Part shown: positions 1-7,000 of the stretch, one piece after another
Layout of the letters: every line of letters starts with the position of its first letter
Position numbering within the stretch: position 1 is the stretch's first letter
Assembly: GCA_943359415.1 (NCBI GenBank)
Contig: CALRHQ010000015.1
Location: 1 to 16,133 of the forward strand
Direction of reading: 5' to 3'
Origin: Candidatus Peribacteria bacterium
Lineage (GTDB): Bacteria > Patescibacteriota > Gracilibacteria > UBA1369 > LOWO2-01-FULL-3
DNA length: 16,133 nucleotides
Program-made: the position numbers and the translations under genes
Notes under the pieces: generated by a model
Database searches by the model: none
What the model was told of the DNA's origin: nothing
What the model saw: only the letters and a program-made list of their open reading frames with translations

Positions 1-1190
1 AAAGACCAATGGGTCTAAATATTTTGGAAGCAAAAAATTCAGCTGAAATGGACCTCGCTTCATCTCAGGCAACAGAAATATTCATAAAACTTTTCGGTGA
101 TGAAATCTTCGGTCCTCGTATTCAGCATTATTTTAGAAATGCATGTTTGACGCTTATGGAAGATCAGGACGAAGGTGCAACACTTATAGACATTCCTAGA
201 GTTTTTACGGATGATGCCTTCTTGAAATACAAAGTTAAAAAAGTGAAAAATCCTGTCGTAAAATCTTTCTGGGAACACGAATACGCCGCTACAGGTGACA
301 GAGAAAGACAAGAAATGATTCCTTATTTTAGTGCAAAATTCGGTCCGTTCATCACGAATTCAATCATGAGAAATACGATCGGACAAAAAAATTCTTCATT
401 TAATTTTAGAGAAATAATGGACAGTGGAAAGATACTTTTTGTGAAACTATCAAAAGGTAAAATCGGAGATTTAAATACACAGCTGCTCGGATTAGTTATC
501 GTTGCGAGAATACAGATGGCCGCAATGAGTAGAGCAGACATACCTGAAGAACAACGTAAAGATTTTTTCCTATATGTAGATGAGTTCCAAAATTTCGCTA
601 CGGATAGTTTCTGTTCGATTCTTTCGGAGGCCAGAAAATATCATTTGAATTTAATAATGGCCCACCAATATATAAATCAGCTTGTTACAAACAAATTTGG
701 AAGCACATCTACCCAAATCAGAGACGCGGTTTTTGGTAACGTGGGTACACTTTGTTCTTTCAAGGTTGGTGCGGAAGATGGTGAATATTTGGCAAAAGAA
801 TACGCGCCACTGCTTACAGAACAAGACGTAATAGGAATTTCGAATTACAAAATGTACTGTAAATTAAATATAAACAATACGACTTCTCGTCCATTTTCAG
901 TCGCCACAATTTGGGATACAACAGGCAAAAATGAAAAAGTCGGTAAAGCTGTATGGGAACTTTCAAGATTACACCATGGAAGAAAGAAAGAATTCGTAGA
1001 AGAAGAGATTGAGACAAGAATAGGAATTGACCTTTCAGCTCCACCTATAGACGTGAGCAAAATGCCAACTCAACCAAATCTATCAGCACCTCCAGATGGC
1101 AATGCAATCGCTCAAATGCTAGGTGATGCAATGCCACCGGCTCCAACAGAACCAGCTCCACCAGCTGCACCACAAACGGACGCAAAATAA
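1..1190 (+). CDS. TraG/VirD4-like (type IV secretion coupling protein type) ATPase, C-terminal part, 5' end outside window
   Basis: The reading frame is open from base 3 to the stop at 1190. The ATG at base 9 is internal: the residues before and after it read RP-M-GLNILE, which matches the (E)RP-x-GLN-x-LE motif that follows the Walker A region in TraG/VirD4/DUF87-type ATPases. The N-terminal membrane part and Walker A must therefore lie upstream. Counting from base 9, FFLYVDEFQNF (about residues 188-198) is the Walker B strand with acidic DE, followed by SEARKYHLNLIMAHQYINQL, the conserved sensor segment of this family. The C-terminus is a Pro/Ala-rich tail (about 355-393), likely disordered. 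These hexameric ATPases couple DNA or protein cargo to a membrane channel; CPR genomes often carry them without a full conjugation set, and no other T4SS gene is visible here. The family is fairly sure; conjugation as the role is not. Confidence 0.82.
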   Translation, partial: RPMGLNILEAKNSAEMDLASSQATEIFIKLFGDEIFGPRIQHYFRNACLTLMEDQDEGATLIDIPRVFTDDAFLKYKVKKVKNPVVKSFWEHEYAATGDRERQEMIPYFSAKFGPFITNSIMRNTIGQKNSSFNFREIMDSGKILFVKLSKGKIGDLNTQLLGLVIVARIQMAAMSRADIPEEQRKDFFLYVDEFQNFATDSFCSILSEARKYHLNLIMAHQYINQLVTNKFGSTSTQIRDAVFGNVGTLCSFKVGAEDGEYLAKEYAPLLTEQDVIGISNYKMYCKLNINNTTSRPFSVATIWDTTGKNEKVGKAVWELSRLHHGRKKEFVEEEIETRIGIDLSAPPIDVSKMPTQPNLSAPPDGNAIAQMLGDAMPPAPTEPAPPAAPQTDAK

Positions 1191-1246
1191 GATTAAGTCT
1201 TCAGTCTTTTTGCATTGGGTCTTAGGTCTTTATTATTAGGTTTTCT

Positions 1247-1286
1247 GTTGTCAGGTTCGGGTCTAGTGGGTCCCGAACCTGACAAC
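1247..1286. repeat. Perfect 15-bp inverted repeat (hairpin) after the TraG-like gene
   Basis: GTTGTCAGGTTCGGG (1247-1261) is repeated as its exact reverse complement at 1272-1286 around a 10-base loop. It lies 57 bases after the stop of the TraG-like gene. The stem is GC-rich, but no T-run follows it on either strand, so it is only a weak candidate for an intrinsic terminator. It may act as a transcript-end stabiliser or be a REP-like element. Four spaced copies of GTCTT lie just upstream (about 1197-1232). Confidence 0.6.
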
Positions 1287-1307
1287 TCCATAATATTTTG
1301 AAAAGCA

Positions 1308-1336
1308 AAGAAAAACTTTTTAAAAAAGTTTTTCTT
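1308..1336 (-). terminator. Intrinsic terminator of the tRNA-Met pair
   Basis: AAGAAAAACTTTTT (1308-1321) and its reverse complement (1323-1336) form an A/T-rich hairpin. It starts 5 bases beyond the 3' end of the upstream-facing tRNA at 1341. On the minus strand the 3' arm ends in a T-rich run that continues as TTTGCTTTTC, as expected for a Rho-independent terminator of the minus-strand tRNA transcript. The symmetry could also let it stop plus-strand transcription. Confidence 0.6.
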
Positions 1337-1340
1337 ACTG

Positions 1341-1417
1341 TGGTGTCAAGGGGGAGATTTGAACTCCCGACCTCCGGGTTATGAATCCGACGCTCTAACC
1401 AACTGAGCTACCCTGAC
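1341..1417 (-). tRNA. tRNA-Met (CAT), elongator type; tRNA-Ile2 (CAT) not excluded
   Basis: A full cloverleaf can be drawn on the minus strand: acceptor GTCAGGG/CCTTGAC, D arm GCTC/GAGC, anticodon loop TTCATAA (anticodon CAT), variable loop AGGTC, T arm GGGAG-TTCAAAT-CTCCC, discriminator A and an encoded CCA. It is 77 nt with CCA. G1-C72 pairs and position 11 is C, so it is not the initiator. The anticodon stem TCGGA/CCCGG has an A31-C39 mismatch. A CAT tRNA could also be the lysidine-modified Ile tRNA; the sequence alone does not settle this. It lies 28 bases downstream of the initiator tRNA and is probably co-transcribed with it. Confidence 0.93.
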
Positions 1418-1445
1418 AGGTTTGGATTAAACAAAAAAGCAATTT

Positions 1446-1520
1446 TGGTTGCGGGGGGGAGATTCGAACTCCCGACCTCCGGGTTATGAGCCCGACGAGC
1501 TGCCACTGCTCTACCCCGCG
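1446..1520 (-). tRNA. Initiator tRNA-fMet (CAT)
   Basis: The minus strand folds as acceptor CGCGGGG/CCCCGCA, D arm GAGC/GCTC with a short 7-base D loop, anticodon arm TCGGG-CTCATAA-CCCGG, T arm GGGAG-TTCGAAT-CTCCC, then A and an encoded CCA (75 nt). Three initiator hallmarks are present: the unpaired C1-A72, the A11-T24 pair, and the three consecutive G-C pairs at the base of the anticodon stem. This separates it from its neighbour with the same anticodon. It is the first gene after the promoter at 1547-1575. Confidence 0.96.
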
Positions 1521-1546
1521 CCATTAAAGAACAAATTAGCCATGAA

Positions 1547-1575
1547 AAAATACGGCAATTCATCGCTAAAGTCAA
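1547..1575 (-). promoter_or_regulatory. Promoter of the tRNA-Met pair
   Basis: On the minus strand there is TTGACT (1570-1575), a 17-base spacer, then TATTTT (1547-1552). The expected start is near 1540, about 20 bases before mature fMet tRNA. The -35 box lies just after the stop of the divIC-like gene, so the tRNAs appear to have their own promoter. Confidence 0.6.
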
Positions 1576-1584
1576 ACGAAACCA

Positions 1585-1983
1585 TTAACTTCCAAAAAAG
1601 AATTTCCACCATTTCTGAGCATTGGAAAGTCCGGCATCTTTCGCAAATTCACCTGTGCCTCCATCCAAAACTTCATCATTTTTACTCAAAACATCATCTG
1701 AAAGCACAATAACTTCTTCACCTGTATTTACCAATCCGAGGCTTTGCTTGGCTATTTTATCAATATATTCTTCTGACGTGAAATACAGATAGTCGTCATT
1801 TTTCTGCGCATTTTCTTTTGCTATTCTTTCATTCTCAGAACGAAAAGTTTGAATATAACTGTCGATCTTATAACTGTTATAAACATTCTTCGTAAGAGAA
1901 TAAATTAAATAAGAGACAAGTAAAAATTCAACTATTATAATGGCTCTTGTGAGGCTGGATGTGTGAGAAAAACGTGAAGACAT
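1585..1983 (-). CDS. DivIC/FtsB-like septum formation initiator family protein
   Basis: The 132-residue protein has a short N-terminal cytoplasmic stretch, one membrane segment (about residues 12-32), a coiled-coil-prone region (about 35-65), and a C-terminal part with DYLYFTSEEYIDKIAKQSLG and LVNTGEEVIVL. The [S]EEYI-x-K-x-A-K-x-xLGLV-x-x-GE pattern is the core of the DivIC/FtsB family, and a WWKFFF-type tail near the C-terminus is common in CPR members. Family members are bitopic divisome proteins that join FtsL and FtsQ (DivIB) to activate septal wall synthesis. The ATG at 1983 gives the only start that keeps the membrane segment in place. It is divergent from murC, which also fits an envelope role. 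It is somewhat longer than E. coli FtsB; DivIC versus FtsB cannot be told apart here. Confidence 0.83.
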   Translation of the reverse strand: MSSRFSHTSSLTRAIIIVEFLLVSYLIYSLTKNVYNSYKIDSYIQTFRSENERIAKENAQKNDDYLYFTSEEYIDKIAKQSLGLVNTGEEVIVLSDDVLSKNDEVLDGGTGEFAKDAGLSNAQKWWKFFFGS

Positions 1984-1984
1984 A

Positions 1985-2014
1985 TTGCATTTTTAGGCGA
2001 AAAAACTCTATCAT
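1985..2014 (+). promoter_or_regulatory. Promoter of murC, face to face with the divIC promoter
   Basis: Plus strand: TTGCAT (1985-1990), 18-base spacer, TATCAT (2009-2014; five of six consensus bases). The start would be near 2021, 13 bases before the murC ATG. The -10 overlaps the -10 of the opposing promoter, so polymerase should not occupy both at once. Confidence 0.5.
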
Positions 2015-2033
2015 AACTAAAACATTTACTCAA
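2005..2033 (-). promoter_or_regulatory. Promoter of the divIC-like gene
   Basis: Minus strand: TTGAGT (2028-2033), 17-base spacer, TAGAGT (2005-2010), with a TG extension one base before the -10. The expected start is near 1998, giving a leader of about 15 bases. The -35 abuts the ATG of murC. Confidence 0.5.
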
Positions 2034-3383
2034 ATGCTGAAAAAGAAACACATACATTTTATAGGAATCGGGGGAATCGGCACATCTGCAATCGCACACA
2101 TCATGAAGGAAAAAGGCTTCACAGTGAGCGGTTCTGATATGGAAGCAAGTGAAATCACAGACGTGTTAAAAAAAAGTGGAATCAAAGTGAAAATAGGCCA
2201 CGATGCAAAAAATATTACAAAAGATTTAAACCTAATAGTGTATTCTCCAGCAATTCCAAAAGAAAATGTAGAGCTTATACAGGCGGAAAAACTAGGAATT
2301 GAAACAATCACATATCCACAAGCACTAGGTGAACTTTCAAAAGAATATTTCACGATAGCAGTTTGCGGTGCACACGGAAAATCCACGACTACAGCCATGA
2401 TTGCGCTTTTACTGAAGAATGCAGGGCTAGATCCGACAGTAGTAATCGGAACAAAGATTCGCGAATTTGGAAATCAAAATTTTAGAGTAGGAAAATCAAA
2501 ATACCTAGTTGTAGAAGCCTGTGAATACAAAAGATCTTTTTTGAACATTCATCCTGATATTTTAATTATTACAAATATCGAAGCGGATCATTTGGACTAC
2601 TATAAAGATCTAAAAGACTACAAAAAAGCCTTCACTCAGATGTCAGAAAAATTAAAAAAAGGCGGAATAGTTATAATAAATAATGACGACAAAAATTCAG
2701 TTGATGCGGCAAAAAAAGCGAAAAAAATAACATTGAGCGAAAAAAAGAAAACGTCAGATTTTTTCTTTGATAGAAAAAATAACACACTCCACGGCAAAAA
2801 AACTGCAGTAAAAATCACACCAAGCGTTGTCGGTGCTTTCAACAAGTTAAACGCATCAATGGCAGCAATAGTAGGAACCACGCTAAAAATTTCCTCAAAA
2901 GAAATCGAAGATTCAATAAAAAAATTCAAAGGAAGTTGGCGCAGACTTGAAGAAAAACCCTTTATAGGAAAAACAAGAATCATCGACGATTACGGCCATC
3001 ATCCAACAGAAATCTCACTAACACTTGCAGCAATCCGCGAAGAAAACCCACATGCCAAAATTCTTTGTGTATTTCAACCACATCAACATAATCGCACGAT
3101 AGAGCTACTTAAAGGCTTTGCAAATTCATTTCACGATGTGGATGAAGTCATAATTCCAGATATCTACAAAGTTCGCGACAAAGCAGAGGACATTGCAAAA
3201 ATCTCTGCAAAAATTCTCGCAGAAGAAATAAACAAAGCCTGCAAAAAAGACAAAGCCTCTGACGGCGGTGGTCTACAAAAAACAGCAAAATTCATCCTAA
3301 AGAATCACGCAAAATACGACATCATCGTAACAATGGGAGCAGGGGATATCTACAATATTCATGGAATGCTGAAAAGTCCTTGA
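2034..3383 (+). CDS. murC: UDP-N-acetylmuramate--L-alanine ligase (MurC)
   Basis: MurC is the cytoplasmic ATP-dependent ligase that adds L-alanine to UDP-MurNAc, the first amino acid of the peptidoglycan stem peptide. From the ATG at 2034 the protein has 449 residues, normal for the family. Visible motifs: the N-terminal UDP-substrate Rossmann loop GIGGIGTSAIA (11-21), the P-loop GAHGKSTTT (112-120), EACEYKRSFLN (161-171), NIEADHLDYY (181-190), DDYGHHPTEI and FQPHQHNRT in the C-terminal domain. The EACEYKRSFL form replaces the usual EADESDGSFL of proteobacterial MurC; I believe CPR MurC proteins share it. An in-frame ATG at 1959 would add 25 residues that lie inside the divergent promoters and lack family similarity, so 2034 is preferred. 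It ends in TGA. There is no Shine-Dalgarno sequence. Confidence 0.95.
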   Translation: MLKKKHIHFIGIGGIGTSAIAHIMKEKGFTVSGSDMEASEITDVLKKSGIKVKIGHDAKNITKDLNLIVYSPAIPKENVELIQAEKLGIETITYPQALGELSKEYFTIAVCGAHGKSTTTAMIALLLKNAGLDPTVVIGTKIREFGNQNFRVGKSKYLVVEACEYKRSFLNIHPDILIITNIEADHLDYYKDLKDYKKAFTQMSEKLKKGGIVIINNDDKNSVDAAKKAKKITLSEKKKTSDFFFDRKNNTLHGKKTAVKITPSVVGAFNKLNASMAAIVGTTLKISSKEIEDSIKKFKGSWRRLEEKPFIGKTRIIDDYGHHPTEISLTLAAIREENPHAKILCVFQPHQHNRTIELLKGFANSFHDVDEVIIPDIYKVRDKAEDIAKISAKILAEEINKACKKDKASDGGGLQKTAKFILKNHAKYDIIVTMGAGDIYNIHGMLKSP

Positions 3384-3414
3384 CAAAATCTCCATTTCTA
3401 GTTAAGCTTACGAC

Positions 3415-3450
3415 TTGCAACAAGAATTAATAAGACATAACTTATTCTTG
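3415..3450 (+). promoter_or_regulatory. Probable promoter and overlapping interrupted inverted repeat before the NDK fusion gene
   Basis: TTGCAA (3415-3420), 17-base spacer, TAACTT (3438-3443) would start transcription near 3450, a few bases before the ATG at 3453. An imperfect inverted repeat covers the same bases: CAAGA (3421-3425) with TCTTG (3446-3450), and ATAAG (3430-3434) with CTTAT (3441-3445). It could be an operator or a small hairpin. A second option is the perfect TTGACA at 3380-3385, overlapping the murC stop, but its -10 (TAAGCT) is poor. Confidence 0.4.
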
Positions 3451-3452
3451 CA

Positions 3453-4976
3453 ATGTATAGACATCAAGAAGCTTTACCAGAAGACATTCAGGACTTTCCG
3501 CCAGAATTGACACGTTCTCCGGTTATAGAGACGCCACATCACAATCGCCAAAACATTAATGAAAGGCTTAGGGCGATACAGCCTGACGATTTTGCGAAAG
3601 CGGAGGGATTAAGGGCGGATCCTGAACGAAGCACGGTACAACTACATGAAGATGAGAAACAAAGAGTTCAACTTGTGTCTGACCTTTTAAAGAATCCAAA
3701 ATTACAAGAATTGATCGAAGCTGGAAAAATAACTGTTGCCTTGGTGAAACCACAAGTCCATAAGGGTAAAAGTGGATCAAGCGATAGCGCAATCGCAGAT
3801 AAAATTATACGTGAAGAAATCAAGCCTCCATTGAGAGTTCTTTTTGCATTGCCTACGCACATGACACCAAACGATGTTAAGTATTTCTATGCAAGTATTT
3901 ACGACATGTTAAGCAACAAACCCGACGCTGAAACAAACGGAAAAACAACTGCATGGGCTCGTTTCGAAAAATATATGACAAGTGGTGCCACAACAATGGT
4001 ACTTCTTTATTCAGAGCAGGGAGGTGCCGTAGACGAGTGGAGAAAACAACTTGGGCCAACAATGCCGGATAAGGATCCTGAAGGTGAAACAATTCGTGGA
4101 AAATATGGCTGGGATATAAGAGGAAATGTAGGACATGGTAGTAACGAAGACACGCCTGAGCAAAAAGTAGAAGCAGTTAAATACGAATCAGGATGGATGA
4201 GTCAGAAAGTAGATAAAATGCTGGAAACTCATGAAACAGGAGACAAATTTATGTCAGAGGAAACAATGAGAGCAAACGGCATATTGGAAGAAGGAGAAGT
4301 GTTCCTTGCTGTTGAAAGATTTATCCCTAAACAAAAAATCAGTTATATCGGATCTTCATTCACGGCATATATTATTTCCCTTATCGGCAAGAAAGGAAAA
4401 CAAACGCACAGAAGATTCATGGTAAAATCATTTGATAATGCAGAAACAGCTGAAGGAGGTATAAATCAAGCTTTGGCGGAAGGCGAACGAAATCGCACGG
4501 AATCATTTGCAGAACTTCTGAAAAAATCAAATCCAACAAGACATTTTTCAAGACTAAAAACGGGAACGCCTAAAGTATATAATGTAGCAAAAGACAACGA
4601 AGGAGCTCCGGCATTATTAAGAGAATACGTACCATCAAGTAATAGCACAGTACTAAGCGTCGCAAACAATGCTGATTTTGACGTAAGAAAAAGATGTGAT
4701 ATAATAGACGGATTGATTTATGCCGCAGCATTAATGGACTCTGAAGGCATAAAATCACGAAATATCGTTGAAAATTTCTTGTACAATGGAAAACAATGGA
4801 TATACTTTGGAAGCAGTAGTGTAGGCATCGAATCTGCATCTAAAAATGAAGTAAGCACAGGTCTTGCAGACTTGCTACAAAAGTTTGGAGACGATCCAAA
4901 GCTATCAAGCGAAATACGCAAAAGATACAATAAACATAGGGTAACTATATCTGCCAAGAAACGTATACAAAATTAA
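3453..4976 (+). CDS. Nucleoside diphosphate kinase domain fused to a C-terminal domain resembling a degenerate protein kinase
   Basis: The 507-residue protein has three parts. Residues 1-90 are polar with no recognised domain. Residues 92-245 read as an NDK domain: VALVKP (K99), YMTSGATTMVLL (174-185), a WRKQLGPT segment (R197, T203), GETIRGKYG (R215) and NVGHGSN (225-231) with H228 at the place of the phospho-histidine. These match the NDK residues K12, R88, T94, R105, N115 and H118, so the domain may be active; the NDK motif's final Asp is Asn here. An insertion precedes YMTSG. Residues about 280-470 loosely follow a protein-kinase order: a glycine-loop-like YIGSSFTAY (298-306), FMVKSF with K325, a hinge-like LLREYVP (388-394), EGIKSRNIVENFL (431-443) where HRD is expected, and IYFGSSS (450-456) where DFG is expected. 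The catalytic Asp and metal Asp are both replaced, so if this is a kinase fold it is a pseudokinase. The NDK call is strong; the kinase-fold call is tentative. No signal peptide or membrane segment is seen. Confidence 0.75.
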   Translation: MYRHQEALPEDIQDFPPELTRSPVIETPHHNRQNINERLRAIQPDDFAKAEGLRADPERSTVQLHEDEKQRVQLVSDLLKNPKLQELIEAGKITVALVKPQVHKGKSGSSDSAIADKIIREEIKPPLRVLFALPTHMTPNDVKYFYASIYDMLSNKPDAETNGKTTAWARFEKYMTSGATTMVLLYSEQGGAVDEWRKQLGPTMPDKDPEGETIRGKYGWDIRGNVGHGSNEDTPEQKVEAVKYESGWMSQKVDKMLETHETGDKFMSEETMRANGILEEGEVFLAVERFIPKQKISYIGSSFTAYIISLIGKKGKQTHRRFMVKSFDNAETAEGGINQALAEGERNRTESFAELLKKSNPTRHFSRLKTGTPKVYNVAKDNEGAPALLREYVPSSNSTVLSVANNADFDVRKRCDIIDGLIYAAALMDSEGIKSRNIVENFLYNGKQWIYFGSSSVGIESASKNEVSTGLADLLQKFGDDPKLSSEIRKRYNKHRVTISAKKRIQN

Positions 4977-4994
4977 AAATAAAATAAAAAATAT

Positions 4995-5615
4995 ATGACA
5001 TTATCAAGCCCATCTACATCATACGAAACACCGGATCAAGACCAAGTGCTAGCAAGAAGTACGGCAGCATCAATAAATAGTCCGGAAATTAGCGACCAAG
5101 ACGTTTTGGCATTATTTGAAAAATTAAGAGAGGGGGAGTTTATGCTACATGGAATAAAAGGAGAAGAATCAGTCCACTCAGTAATGAGCACAGGAGTAGG
5201 CAATGTTACTCCGGAAGGCGGCTTTGTAAGTTTCTGGAATAGTGGTTCCAGCCCATTTGGAAAGATTGAAAAGAACGGTCATCACGAAATATATGGTTGC
5301 TGTTTCTTCCATTACGCATATTCATACGATCGTAGCGGAACATCACCAAATTATACATACACAGTAGCTATCACTAATACAGCAACATTACGAAAACTTG
5401 GGCTTCCTGTAGATAATCACTTTAAGCCAGATAGTGAGATGAAGATGCCTGTAGGTGTACCAAAAGGCGCAATCCATTTTGCCAGAATAGAAATACCAAA
5501 AAGTGCATTTCCTCAAGGCACAAATCCAAGAGCAATCGGACAAGCCGGAGAAGCAGAACTTTTCAAAAGAATAAGCAAGATCGTAGACAATTTTTCCCCA
5601 GGTTCAATTAACTAA
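4995..5615 (+). CDS. Uncharacterised protein, possible ADP-ribosyltransferase-like fold
   Basis: I do not recognise this 206-residue protein with certainty. It starts 18 A/T-rich bases after the NDK-fusion gene, so the two are probably one transcript. Residues 1-35 are Ser/Thr/Pro-rich and probably disordered. The rest has features seen in ADP-ribosyltransferase-like folds: FMLHGIKGEESVHSVMSTGV (49-68) resembles the first strand 'L-x-H-G-T-x-x-x-x-x-I-L-x-x-G' with H52, GFVSFW (76-81) resembles the second strand, and DSEMKMPVGVPKGAI (146-160) resembles the 'E-x-x-V-P-x-x-x-I' end segment with E148 as the candidate catalytic Glu. This is pattern reading only. There is no signal peptide or membrane segment. 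Its stop overlaps the cysS stop by 4 bases in convergent orientation. Confidence 0.6.
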   Translation: MTLSSPSTSYETPDQDQVLARSTAASINSPEISDQDVLALFEKLREGEFMLHGIKGEESVHSVMSTGVGNVTPEGGFVSFWNSGSSPFGKIEKNGHHEIYGCCFFHYAYSYDRSGTSPNYTYTVAITNTATLRKLGLPVDNHFKPDSEMKMPVGVPKGAIHFARIEIPKSAFPQGTNPRAIGQAGEAELFKRISKIVDNFSPGSIN

Positions 5616-7000
5616 ACTCTCTTCCAAACAGTCCCGCTAGACGTATCTTCGAGCTCAATACCTTTCGCCTTAAGTTTATCACGGATTTTGTCTGACATAG
5701 CGAAGTTCTTTGCCTTCCTAGAGTCTTCTCGCTGCTTGATAAGAGCTTTTACTTCGTCATCAATATCTTTTTCTTCTTCGAAAATCACATTTAATACTTT
5801 GTCAAAATCGGTGAATAAAGAAGTAACATCGTTTGCAGATTTTTTAGTAAGTTTTTTAGACTGAATCAAAGTATTAACAAAAGTCACTAAATCAAAAACA
5901 GCTCCAAGCGCGCCAGAAGTATCAAAATCATTATCCATCACGTTCTCAAAATCAGATTTTAATCCAGAAAGTTTTTCATCAACTCCAGTATCATCTCCAC
6001 CATCAGACGAATTCTCGATTTCAAATTTCAAATTTCTTACGCAATCACGGATCCTCTCCAGCCCCGCCTTCGCCTGTTCCAACAAATCAAAACTGAAATT
6101 TATCGGATTTCTATAATGCGTTTGCAAAAACATAAATCTCACAATTTTCGGATCATATTTTTCAAAAACATTTCGCAATGTGAAGAAATTCCCCAAACTC
6201 TTGCTCATTTTTTCATTATCGATATTTATAAAACCATTATGCATCCAATATTTCGCAAATGCATCAGAACCAAAAGCACAAAGTGATTGCGCGACCTCAC
6301 ATTCATGATGCGGGAAAACAAGATCAAGTCCGCCTCCATGAATATCAAATTTTTCACCCAAATGTAGAAAACTCATAGCACTACACTCAATATGCCAACC
6401 TGGGCGACCATCGCCCCACGGACTAGACCAAAAAGGTTCGCCATCTTTTTTGAATTTCCAAAGTACGAAATCATAAGGATTCCTTTTATCCTCTTTCACG
6501 TCAACCCTCGCCCCAACCTTCAAATCTTCAAGTTTCTGCCCGCTGAATTCGCCATATTCTTTAAAAGTTTTTACATCAAAATAAACACCATCATCCAAAA
6601 CATACGTATGTCCTTTTTTCTCGAGTGTCGAAATAATATCAATCATCTCTTTGACGCTATCCGTCGCCTTTGGCGAAATATCCGACACCATAATTCCAAG
6701 CGCGGTATAATCCTTTATATATTCCGGAATAATCTCATTCGCCAACTGCTCGACACTAATTCCTTTTTCCTTCGCGCGATTTATCATCTTATCGTCGATA
6801 TCCGTATAATTCGACACAAATTTCACTTTGTATCCCTTGTAAATGAAATATCTGCGCATCAAATCGAAAGACACAGCGCTTCTGCCGTGCCCCAAATGTC
6901 CCAAATCATAAACAGTTGGGCCACATACATACATTCCGATTTCGCCTTCCTTAATCGGCTCAAACTCCACCAATCCCATTTTTGTATCTTGAATTTTCAT
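5612..7000 (-). CDS. cysS: Cysteinyl-tRNA synthetase (CysRS)
   Basis: CysRS charges tRNA-Cys with cysteine in the cytoplasm. The 462-residue protein has all class I marks: the HIGH-type HLGH (35-38) after MYVCGPTVYDLG, DIDDKMINRA (67-76), GWHIECSAM (201-209), IHGGGLDLVFPHHE (220-233) and KMSKSLGNF (264-272). The zinc ligands of E. coli CysRS (C28, C209, H234, E238) have counterparts C26, C206, H231 and E235. The C-terminal helical domain contains DNDFDTSGALGAVFDLV, and the last part holds KNFAMSDKIRDKLKAKGIELEDTSSGTVWKR, the normal end of the family. Its ATG overlaps the yggT stop (ATGA), which suggests translational coupling. It ends in TAG and its stop overlaps the opposing gene by 4 bases. 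Confidence 0.97.
   Translation of the reverse strand: MKIQDTKMGLVEFEPIKEGEIGMYVCGPTVYDLGHLGHGRSAVSFDLMRRYFIYKGYKVKFVSNYTDIDDKMINRAKEKGISVEQLANEIIPEYIKDYTALGIMVSDISPKATDSVKEMIDIISTLEKKGHTYVLDDGVYFDVKTFKEYGEFSGQKLEDLKVGARVDVKEDKRNPYDFVLWKFKKDGEPFWSSPWGDGRPGWHIECSAMSFLHLGEKFDIHGGGLDLVFPHHECEVAQSLCAFGSDAFAKYWMHNGFINIDNEKMSKSLGNFFTLRNVFEKYDPKIVRFMFLQTHYRNPINFSFDLLEQAKAGLERIRDCVRNLKFEIENSSDGGDDTGVDEKLSGLKSDFENVMDNDFDTSGALGAVFDLVTFVNTLIQSKKLTKKSANDVTSLFTDFDKVLNVIFEEEKDIDDEVKALIKQREDSRKAKNFAMSDKIRDKLKAKGIELEDTSSGTVWKRV

Noticed and set aside
1247..1286. Intrinsic terminator of the TraG-like gene
   Set aside because: Strong stem, but no T-run follows on either strand; kept as an inverted repeat.
1449..1712. 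87-residue plus-strand ORF beginning MRGGDSNSRPPGYEPDELP
   Set aside because: It is the antisense of the initiator tRNA gene; this is a well-known false ORF made by reading across tRNA-Met.
1959..2033. Upstream start for murC
   Set aside because: The added 25 residues overlap the divIC-like start and the two promoters, and have no family similarity; the ATG at 2034 directly precedes KKKHIHFIGIGG.
3381..3383. UGA read as Gly (code 25) because the lineage looks CPR
   Set aside because: All core genes read full-length in the standard code, without in-frame UGA, and murC and yggT end in TGA at the normal length.
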